Source: Methylobacter sp.
GTDB lineage: Bacteria > Pseudomonadota > Gammaproteobacteria > Methylococcales > Methylomonadaceae
DNA: 64,000 nt
NCBI GenBank assembly: GCA_030679035.1
Contig: JAUXTH010000042.1
Location: 1-64,000, forward strand
Direction: 5' to 3'
Positions within the stretch are counted from its first letter, which is position 1. Each line of letters begins with the position of its first letter. Made by a program: the position numbers and the translations under genes. The notes beneath the pieces were generated by a model, which made no database searches, was not told the DNA's origin, and saw only the letters and a program-made list of their open reading frames with translations. Shown piece by piece: positions 27,332 to 33,935 of the stretch.

Positions 27332-27428
27332 CGACCCCGTTGGGGTCGGGGATGTTTTATGCCATTCGGTCCGGGGGTGTCGCTACGCTCAACCCCCGGC
27401 TAACGGCTTGAACCCCGTTGGGGTTCCT
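27332..27428 (-). repeat. RAYT-associated palindromic repeat, copy 2 (inverted)
   Basis: Read on the minus strand it gives AGGAACCCCAACGGGGTTC, then CCGGGGGTTGAGCG/GACACCCCCGG and GACCCCAACGGGGTCGC. It mirrors copy 1 about 30 bases upstream of the transposase start, so the two copies form long terminal inverted repeats around the gene. Confidence 0.8.
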
Positions 27429-27502
27429 GATGCGGTAGGTTTCAGCATCACTTAAAGCCTATTGTTGGTATCGTTAACCCAATATTTCCGTACGAATGTA
27501 TT

Positions 27503-27520
27503 GGGTTGGGTTGGGTTGGG
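27503..27520 (+). other. Potential G-quadruplex tract
   Basis: The plus strand reads GGGTTGGGTTGGGTTGGG: four G3 runs separated by TT, a perfect match to the simplest intramolecular G-quadruplex pattern. It lies in the non-coding stretch between the transposase unit and the third repeat copy. Confidence 0.6.
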
Positions 27521-27618
27521 AAAAGCCGTGTAGCCATGTCGGGTTAGCGTAACCCGACTTACGTTACTTATTACGACCTACAGGACTGTTTACGTCCGAT
27601 ATTTACATAGATCAAAAT

Positions 27619-27646
27619 GTTGGGCAACAAAAAGATGTAGCCCGAC
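27619..27646. repeat. GTTGGGCAAC hairpin, copy 2
   Basis: GTTGGGCAAC and GTAGCCCGAC form an imperfect stem around AAAAAGAT, matching the hairpin at 24123-24150 in sequence and in its upstream context. Confidence 0.55.
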
Positions 27647-27653
27647 ACGTGAA

Positions 27654-27800
27654 TAACCCCAGCGGGGTTAAAGCCGTTAGCCGGGGGTTGAGCGTAGCGA
27701 CACCCCCGGATAGCATGAGACAAAGAACATCGACCCCGGCGGGGTCACAGCAATTCGGGCTACAAATAATCCGGGTTATAATCGTCGCCGGATTTTTCCA
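27654..27800. mobile_element. RAYT repeat copy 3 with a 3' transposase remnant
   Basis: Positions 27654-27746 repeat the unit found beside the transposase. They are followed by about 50 bases that on the minus strand encode SGDDYNPDYL and a stop, nearly identical to the last codons of the transposase gene. This is the end of a second element whose gene body has been deleted. Confidence 0.75.
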
Positions 27801-27805
27801 GCTCG

Positions 27806-27941
27806 GTTGGGGGCCCATCGCGTCCCTTTTCGGAATCCAACTACACAAGAAATCTTAATGCCTGAAATGGATACCCATTAGAATATTTTAAAAAGCCCGG
27901 ACATTTAAATATTCGTAAATGGTGCGCGATGCGCACCCTAC
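27806..27941. mobile_element. Miniature inverted-repeat element, copy 3 (136 bp)
   Basis: It starts TTGGGGGCCCATCGCGTCCC and ends GGTGCGCGATGCGCACCCTAC; the interior is almost identical to copy 2. The left end has decayed. It abuts the transposase remnant and lies about 30 bases from the end of the DUF2971 gene. Confidence 0.8.
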
Positions 27942-27970
27942 TCGGCTTGGAAGAACAGCCCGTACCAATG

Positions 27971-29098
27971 CTATTCAACTGGGTCATCATAAAGGGAGGA
28001 TCGAACTGGCCTTTGCTTCAATCCGTAACGTATACAAATGCGCTCGACTAGTTCGAGAAACCATTCTGCTGACTTCGGAGCAACATAAATCTTGTTTAGT
28101 AGCCGATTAAGGTCGATAGGTACTTTGAGTCCGAGCTCGACTTCTTGACCGATCAAAGGGACTTCAGGCGCTCCTAGGTCAATCAGGGCGCGGAGTTCAT
28201 GCTCATGTTGGAACGATAGCCTCTTGTGCATAAAGCGATGAAGCGGACGGTCTTCAGGAATCCACGCCTTTTTATAGTTCACATATTTAATAAGCCCAAG
28301 GCGGGTGACCGGTGGCAACAATTGGCGCAGTTTCTTATAGGTTGTGCAAATTGCAATTGCATCAGTCGACTTCGCATACAAATTCCACATCGCAGCCGAC
28401 TCATGCTGTGCTGCATACCAACAGCTAACAACTACTTTTATTCGGTCAGTAGCGTCCGATGACTGGACGATTTGCCCGGTTCGAGAGTGTACAAAATTTC
28501 GACTCGTTTTATTAGCTTGCGACAGTGAGCCTTCATATGGGTCTTCGAAATTTTCAGGCGCTGAAAAGAACAATGCAGAATCTTCTAAAAGCGAAACAAA
28601 TCGAGTCAAATCCATATAACGCCATAGAGTAGCGTTAATATTTTGCGGTGCCTCAAAAAAGGGATCTTCACCCAGCGCGATTGCTTGAATTGCTCTACTG
28701 CGTGTTTCGAGAGCCGCCTGTTTTGCGCCTTCCTCCCCAAGCTTCTTGATCGAAAACCTGCGGGCTTCTTCTTTTCCGGCAGCGTTAGTCCAGTATGCTT
28801 GCCAATGAGCATCAGTACGAAGCTTCCCGTTCGATTTCGATACTCGTTCGGACTCGGTACGACTAACACCTGGGTGTGGGCTATCCGGTTTTTGCAGACG
28901 TGATGTGATTCCAAAAGTATTCATCAAATTATTGCGATGAGCGATGGCTGCGCTAAGAGCTTCCTTTTCGCCTCCGCATTTCTTGTCGGAGAAAGTTTTT
29001 GAGTGGATCTTGCCTTGCCACGGTACCTGTACAACCGATGCTCCCGATTTCTGATCGGCAGCTGGTTTTTTTCTGTATATGTAGCGATGTTCTGTCAT
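27971..29098 (-). CDS. AP2-like DNA-binding / DUF2971 fusion protein
   Basis: A 375-residue fusion. Residues about 20-60 and 95-140 resemble two AP2-type DNA-binding modules. The first has VPWQGKIHSKTFSDKK; the second has HWQAYWTNAAGKEEARRFSI with KLGEEGAKQAA. Residues about 155-355 form a DUF2971 domain, with LWRYMDLTRFVSLLEDSALFFSAP, FEDPYEG, ESAAMWNLYAKSTDAIAI and FQHEHELRALI. DUF2971 has no established biochemistry. AP2 modules in bacteria occur in phage integrases and homing nucleases. No signal or membrane segment. It lies alone between a transposon nest and a broken DUF1640 gene, suggesting horizontal origin. Confidence 0.75.
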   Translation of the reverse strand: MTEHRYIYRKKPAADQKSGASVVQVPWQGKIHSKTFSDKKCGGEKEALSAAIAHRNNLMNTFGITSRLQKPDSPHPGVSRTESERVSKSNGKLRTDAHWQAYWTNAAGKEEARRFSIKKLGEEGAKQAALETRSRAIQAIALGEDPFFEAPQNINATLWRYMDLTRFVSLLEDSALFFSAPENFEDPYEGSLSQANKTSRNFVHSRTGQIVQSSDATDRIKVVVSCWYAAQHESAAMWNLYAKSTDAIAICTTYKKLRQLLPPVTRLGLIKYVNYKKAWIPEDRPLHRFMHKRLSFQHEHELRALIDLGAPEVPLIGQEVELGLKVPIDLNRLLNKIYVAPKSAEWFLELVERICIRYGLKQRPVRSSLYDDPVE

Positions 29099-29214
29099 GC
29101 CGTTCTAACGTAATTTATACGATATTGATTGTCGTATAAAAAATGGTGTGTTGGAAACACGGTGTCTGGCCTTGCAATCACGCATCCGGTCTAATCTTAG
29201 CCCTATAACCACCA

Positions 29215-29486
29215 TCAAAAAAACGCCTTCAATACCAACGATATAACGCCAGCCAATAATACGCCGAGCATCCATCTGTTTAGCTTTAATTCACCGTCAA
29301 TACGCTCAAAACCCGCATCTAGGCGTAATTCGGTTTCTTTTAAGCGGTGGTCTAATGTCAGATTAGAAACTAAGGTATCTTGCGCCTCGGAAATCACCCA
29401 CACAAAGCCTCTGCTTGTGCCTGCGGGAAACCTGCTGATTTTAGCTTGGCTACCAGTTCAAGGGTATCAAAAGTAACGGTGGTCAT
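29215..29486 (-). pseudogene. Frameshifted DUF1640 coiled-coil protein
   Basis: An ATG at 29486 with AGGAG upstream starts TTVTFDTLELVAKLKSAGFP and continues QAQAEAL, then hits a stop after 25 codons. The adjacent frame continues SEAQDTLVSNLTLDHRLKE, a coiled coil and a C-terminal transmembrane helix (RWMLGVLLAGVISLVLKAFF), down to 29215. The order matches the intact DUF1640 gene at 11562. A one-base slip near 29400 breaks it. Confidence 0.75.
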
Positions 29487-29549
29487 GGTATTGACTCCTG
29501 CTTTTAGTTTAACGCTCAGTCTACCACGACCTGACAGCCGCCGGAAACT

Positions 29550-30194
29550 TCAGCCAACATTTTTAACCCCGGCTTTAACCAACTCAGCCATTGCCACCGC
29601 CTCGCTTTGCCCGCTGGCATTCAGTCCTTGTATAACGCTACGCTGGTTTTGCGGCGGTTGATTTTGACTGACTTTCCACTTGCCGATTAATCGGGTGATA
29701 ACCATTTCAATACCGACTACAGCCCCAAGCAGCTTTTCGGTAAAATCCTCCGGCGCATCCGATACTACCCACGGCTCGGGAAAAGCGGCTTCGTTATGCT
29801 GCGTTAACGCTTCAAGCTGAGTACGAACCCAAACTGCATCATCGATAATCCGCAAAGAACCGTAGGCGTGAACTACCGCGTAATTCCAGGTCGGAACCAC
29901 TTTTCCTGCTTCCTGTTTAGTCGCATACCAGGATGGGCTGATATAAGCGTCCGGGCCGTGGAATATGGCCAGCGTTTCAACATCCGCCGCAAGGTCGCGC
30001 CAGAGCGGATTTGCCTTCGCTATATGGCCGCGCAACACGCCAAACGGTTCCGGTGTCGGTTCAAGATGCAATGGAATATGATTGGCGTCAATGCCGTTTG
30101 AGCCGAGTGTTACCAATGTCGCAAGCGGCCGGTTGTAAATTAGCTCGTGCATGACCTCAACATCGGGCTGTTCAAACTGTGCTGGTGTGTACAT
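29550..30194 (-). CDS. FMN-binding negative transcriptional regulator, PaiB family
   Basis: A 214-residue PaiB/FMN_bind_2 protein with the flavin split-barrel fold. The N-terminus MYTPAQFEQPDVEVMHELI and the following RPLATLVTLGSNGIDANHIP are characteristic. ISPSWYATKQEAGKVVPTWN and VVGIEMVITRLIGKWKVSQN complete the family pattern. In Bacillus, PaiB represses sporulation and protease genes; in proteobacteria the role is unclear. It lies four bases downstream of the truncated EthD-like gene, so it was probably in its operon. Confidence 0.92.
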   Translation of the reverse strand: MYTPAQFEQPDVEVMHELIYNRPLATLVTLGSNGIDANHIPLHLEPTPEPFGVLRGHIAKANPLWRDLAADVETLAIFHGPDAYISPSWYATKQEAGKVVPTWNYAVVHAYGSLRIIDDAVWVRTQLEALTQHNEAAFPEPWVVSDAPEDFTEKLLGAVVGIEMVITRLIGKWKVSQNQPPQNQRSVIQGLNASGQSEAVAMAELVKAGVKNVG

Positions 30195-30198
30195 GAGT

Positions 30199-30504
30199 CT
30201 ACTCGGAAATAAGGACTTCGCTAATTTGGATAACCGGCTCTATGTCGGTGTAATTGGGCATATCGCCTTGCAGCACTGCGGCATGCGGAGTGAAAGCGAC
30301 CATGAAGTCTTCAGCCGAATTAAACAGAAAGTGGCACATGGCGGTATAGGCTGCATCCGTTCCCGGCATTGCGCCGCCAAGTCCGCGCTCGACTGAAACG
30401 CCCTTGAATCCTGAATGGGCGCTCAAAAGTCCAATCGACAACGGCATGTGCGTGTCGATGTAATAGCCCATATCGAAGCGTTCGCTTGGGTTGTTGGGGT
30501 ACAT
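30199..30504 (-). CDS. EthD-like protein, 5'-truncated copy 1
   Basis: A 101-residue form of an EthD-family (dimeric alpha+beta barrel) protein: [29 protein letters not shown] and [15 protein letters not shown]. The original start codon, present in the copy at 36156-36479, is lost here; the sequence reads CATATAAAA where the other copy has CATGATAAAA (minus strand). The first usable ATG is at 30504, removing the first beta strand. A miniature element sits 46 bases upstream and cuts the remains of the preceding gene. Probably a weakened or dead duplicate. Confidence 0.62.
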   Translation of the reverse strand: MYPNNPSERFDMGYYIDTHMPLSIGLLSAHSGFKGVSVERGLGGAMPGTDAAYTAMCHFLFNSAEDFMVAFTPHAAVLQGDMPNYTDIEPVIQISEVLISE

Positions 30505-30549
30505 AATGCTGACTTTTATATGAATAGCTCTTAGGTGGTGAGTAGCCCT

Positions 30550-30668
30550 GTAGGAGCCGCATCGCGCCCCTTTTCGGAATCCAAGCATACTGAACCTGAA
30601 ATGGATTGCCCATTGGAATGTTTTAGGCCATTCTGATATTCGTAAATGGTGCGCGATGCGCCCCCTAC
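30550..30668. mobile_element. Miniature inverted-repeat element, copy 4 (119 bp)
   Basis: It starts GTAGGAGCCGCATCGCGCCC and ends GTGCGCGATGCGCCCCCTAC, with the short-type interior of copy 1. It lies at the left boundary of the glycan island, where homology between the two EthD regions stops. Confidence 0.82.
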
Positions 30669-30721
30669 TTGGCTACGCCGATATCATGTCCGATAGATCG
30701 GGGCAAGATCAGTTAAGTCCA

Positions 30722-31414
30722 TTATGAATTGTCGAACTCTGATCCTATCATGACGAATATTAGAGATAGGTGTGCCCATGATCGTAAAACGTAACCACTT
30801 TTAATTAAGTATTGGTAGGTTTCTCCTATACATATCTTCTGAATATCCTTAAGTTGATCTTCAATGATAATTATCTTTGGTTGATAACGTTTAAGATCGA
30901 TAGACTTTAGGACTGAAAAATCATTTCCTTCACAATCTATTGAAAGAACGTCAATAAATGTATCGCAATATGGACTCGATTCAATAATGTCATTGAGAGT
31001 TCTTGTTTCAATTGTTAATCGCTCGACCTTACCCCCAACACACATCCGCTCTCCCATCGTTGGATTAATAGTTGCGCCAAGAGAAAATTCTCGATCCCTG
31101 TAAATGGTCACCTGCTGCTTATCACAAGAAATAGCGGCGACAACATTAAAATCATTTGGACGAGCAAGTCTGAAGCAAAAGATCTTATCTTCCTCCATGT
31201 CTATATTTATTCCAGACCATCCTCTTTTATGTAGAAGGTAGGTGTTAGAAAATCTTTTTGGATGGTAGCAACCAACATCCACATATATGCCAGACTTTTT
31301 ACGTCCAATCATATTTTCAAGAATTGCATCTTCTCCAAATTGTGAATAATAAACACGTCGATGTTTAGTAAGAAAAGTTTTCCTTGCAAGTTTCAATATA
31401 TTGAAAATATCCAT
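30722..31414 (-). CDS. FkbM family methyltransferase
   Basis: A 230-residue SAM-dependent methyltransferase of the FkbM family, which often methylates sugars in surface polysaccharides. Visible are GIYVDVGCYHPKRFSNTYLL (SAM-binding Gly loop), GWSGINIDME, and DVLSIDCEGNDFSVLKSI. The gene is markedly more AT-rich than its neighbours, which suggests transfer. It lies last in a minus-strand glycan cluster, about 90 bases after the O-antigen ligase gene. Confidence 0.88.
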   Translation of the reverse strand: MDIFNILKLARKTFLTKHRRVYYSQFGEDAILENMIGRKKSGIYVDVGCYHPKRFSNTYLLHKRGWSGINIDMEEDKIFCFRLARPNDFNVVAAISCDKQQVTIYRDREFSLGATINPTMGERMCVGGKVERLTIETRTLNDIIESSPYCDTFIDVLSIDCEGNDFSVLKSIDLKRYQPKIIIIEDQLKDIQKICIGETYQYLIKSGYVLRSWAHLSLIFVMIGSEFDNS

Positions 31415-31505
31415 TAATACCCAGTTGTCTTCTGTCTACGTTAGTAGGAATGTGAAATTATAAGCTCAAGAAGCTGGCATTACCGTATCGAATCCTCGAT
31501 GAGGA

Positions 31506-32804
31506 TCACTGACAGTCTTGACGGTTCTCGTTGTGACTGTTTTGAAGAAGTGTTAAACGACTAGTATAAACTTCCTCCGCCTTATTTGCCGACGGCCGGG
31601 CCAGTAAACAACCGACGAAAAAAGCCAGCAAATGCCCTTCGGGAAAAGTTTTAAAGTTAGAATTAAACAAACTAGCGGCTGCAATTGCAACTAGGACACT
31701 AGCACCAATTGCTCCGTAAGGTTGTTGACTTAACCCTTGCCTGACAGCAGTATAAATATAAGCCAAAAATATCAACAAGCCAATTAAACCGTTTTCCAGC
31801 CAGACAAATAAATATTGATTATGCGGATCGGATACCGGATCGCCGCGCCAGTTATGATATTTAGCGGCAACATGAGAGCTATAAATGCTCTTAAAAGAAG
31901 ATGTTCCGTAACCCAGCAAAGGTTTTTGCTGAATCAATTCCAACGTATTTTGCGCGAAAATAACCCGAACCCCTATGGATGTCATGTTTTCACTAGTCTG
32001 GATATTTGTCATTTCTTCCCACCCTAATTTAATTCGCTGCTGTAAAGTACTAGAAGTTAAAACTATTAGTAAAAGCGCTACGGCTGTAATTCCTAATATT
32101 TGCGGAATTTTTTTATATTTGTAAAGAGTGGTAAACGCAAAAAAAACGGCAACAGGGCAAGCAAGATAGCCGCTACGAGATTGACTGATAAAGAAGATGT
32201 TAAATAAAAACAAAATCAGCATTCCTGCTAAAAGATACTTTTTTTGTAGACTTAGTGATTCTTTAAGCAGAAAAATACAGCATAAGGCGGCAGCTACAAA
32301 CGCCAAACTTTGCGAGGAGTAATTGGTCATAAAAATGCCGAACCCTCTATTCAGCCCCGGCCTTACCTCGATATCCAGGAGCCACAAAGGAACGGCGATA
32401 ACGGCGGCGAAGGACATCACTGCTAAATAGTAATTAACAAAACGCGTTTTCCATTGCGTGTGATTGAACAGCCCTAACAACACAAACGTATAGAATAATT
32501 TTTTCCAACTAGAAAGTGTGACGAGTTTGTCCACCCAAGCAGTGTCCGCATATAAACTGCTGATAATAAGCCAAACAAAAAACAGTAACAGCATTTTCCC
32601 CGCAGGTTGCGCCGCCGATATTTTCAGGCTCTGCCAAACTTGTCCTGACATAAGCCAAGCTATTAACATGGCAATACAAAGCGCGCTGGTAACAGCTGTT
32701 GAAATGGGGGCGGCAATAGCCGCAATGATTGCCAGATAGCGACAAGTTAATAGGGATTTTTCGGTAACTAAGTAAGAAAACATAGCTTTTTTGGTTAACT
32801 CCAT
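31506..32804 (-). CDS. O-antigen ligase / polymerase family membrane protein
   Basis: A 432-residue polytopic inner-membrane protein of the Wzy_C/WaaL family. About ten or more hydrophobic helices are visible. The large periplasmic loop between late helices holds LLGYGTSSFKSIY and DPHNQYLFVWLENGLIGL, the family signature including the conserved His. It would join O-antigen to lipid A-core or act on a related polymer. It overlaps the GT25 gene by ten bases, so the two are translated together. Confidence 0.9.
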   Translation of the reverse strand: MELTKKAMFSYLVTEKSLLTCRYLAIIAAIAAPISTAVTSALCIAMLIAWLMSGQVWQSLKISAAQPAGKMLLLFFVWLIISSLYADTAWVDKLVTLSSWKKLFYTFVLLGLFNHTQWKTRFVNYYLAVMSFAAVIAVPLWLLDIEVRPGLNRGFGIFMTNYSSQSLAFVAAALCCIFLLKESLSLQKKYLLAGMLILFLFNIFFISQSRSGYLACPVAVFFAFTTLYKYKKIPQILGITAVALLLIVLTSSTLQQRIKLGWEEMTNIQTSENMTSIGVRVIFAQNTLELIQQKPLLGYGTSSFKSIYSSHVAAKYHNWRGDPVSDPHNQYLFVWLENGLIGLLIFLAYIYTAVRQGLSQQPYGAIGASVLVAIAAASLFNSNFKTFPEGHLLAFFVGCLLARPSANKAEEVYTSRLTLLQNSHNENRQDCQ

Positions 32805-33520
32805 AATTGATAGATATATTTGCGTTTTAACTTTTCAAAGTTAAATAACAACTTTTGTAACCATGCCGGCGGGGCTTTTTCCAGGGCGCTCATATATAAA
32901 CCGGTTTTACTGCCTTGTTCTATCACGGGCTCTTCGAGCCATAACATGCTGATCCCTAATTCCCTATCCATTTTTTCAAATTGATTATCGATAGGCAATG
33001 AAACCTTGTTGGTAATAATCCAATCCATCCGTTTTTGCGCGGTGTTACTATCGATAATATAAGAATCAGCAAAACGGCCTCTAACGCCTTTATATAAATG
33101 CTGGCCAAAGTTTCTAAGGCTTTTTGGCGTATAAAAATTGCCGCCGCAACCGATAAAAACAACCTTTAGCCCATCAAAACATGAGCTTTCTTCCAGCGCA
33201 TAACGCAGGCCTTGATCAAAATGTGGCAAAAAAATCGCATCATCTTCCAGAACCAACGCCTTTAGCTGCTTTTTTTCAACGATGCTTTCCAATGCCATGA
33301 TGTGCTTTAAAGCGCACGACATTTGGTTGAGCGATAAATTGTCGCCAATAAAATACTTGTTAATAATTTCTGCCGTTAGCTCATCAGGGTCACCGTCAAG
33401 GATGAATTCAGCAGTCATATCGTGTCTTAAAAGCTGCGTCTCCATAAATTCACGACGCTCCCGGAAAGCTTTTACGTTAATTACGTAAACGCCATCAAGT
33501 TGTTTAGTTGTTAAATACAT
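32795..33520 (-). CDS. Glycosyltransferase family 25 (LPS)
   Basis: A 241-residue GT25 protein that would add a sugar to lipopolysaccharide. The N-terminal DGVYVINVKAFRERREFM, the SLNQMSCALKH His region and the nucleotide-sugar LVLEDDAIF (EDD in place of DxD) are characteristic. Cytosolic with a basic C-terminus. The gene overlaps the ligase gene downstream. It is separated from the carbamoyltransferase gene upstream by an IS30 remnant. Confidence 0.9.
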   Translation of the reverse strand: MYLTTKQLDGVYVINVKAFRERREFMETQLLRHDMTAEFILDGDPDELTAEIINKYFIGDNLSLNQMSCALKHIMALESIVEKKQLKALVLEDDAIFLPHFDQGLRYALEESSCFDGLKVVFIGCGGNFYTPKSLRNFGQHLYKGVRGRFADSYIIDSNTAQKRMDWIITNKVSLPIDNQFEKMDRELGISMLWLEEPVIEQGSKTGLYMSALEKAPPAWLQKLLFNFEKLKRKYIYQLWS

Positions 33521-33703
33521 TCTGGCCGTTACCTTGGAAAACTATTGACTGCAACGAAGAACCTTACCAAAAACCGCTAGTAAAATGAAATCAATTACCT
33601 AAAAATTATCGGTTATGTTTGATGAGGCTTTATACAGCTCCTTTACCGAGCGCCAATCGAATAGCTTCTTCGATACACGCCGGGCTAAGCGTATCGAGGC
33701 ATA

Positions 33704-33935
33704 GTGCGACTTTACTTTGCCGGTGTTTTTCGCAGCCCTAAAGAAGTCGTAGGCAACACTTTGCCAAAGGGCGGTTTTGAGAACATTACCGATGACGAAG
33801 TTGAGGCAGTCATGCATAAGCTCAATCATCGCCCTCGAAAAATACTCAATTTTAAAACACCACATGAGGTCTTATTTGCTGAACAAGGAAGAGAAACCGC
33901 ATGATTACTACGAGTGCATTTCGGAGTTAAATCTG
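33704..33935 (+). mobile_element. IS30-family transposase 3' remnant
   Basis: A 66-codon frame ending at 33904 contains FENITDDEVEAVMHKLNHRP and RKILNFKTPHEVLFAEQ, the C-terminus of IS30-type DDE transposases. The part between RLYFA and LPKGG, where the catalytic region belongs, is missing or scrambled. The right end continues to about 33935 (TGCATTTCGGAGTTAAATCT), which resembles an IS30 terminal repeat and overlaps the end of the carbamoyltransferase gene. Upstream bases 33521-33703 hold no gene I can support. Confidence 0.78.

Noticed and set aside
26400-28000. Regular palindromic repeats that could suggest a CRISPR array
   Set aside because: The repeats are 90-140 bases, few, unevenly spaced, in both orientations, and no cas gene is present. 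They are transposon-associated palindromes.
33599-33865. Minus-strand reading frame of 88 codons overlapping the IS30 remnant
   Set aside because: It is antisense to the recognisable IS30 C-terminal frame, has no ribosome site and no family resemblance; it is a shadow.
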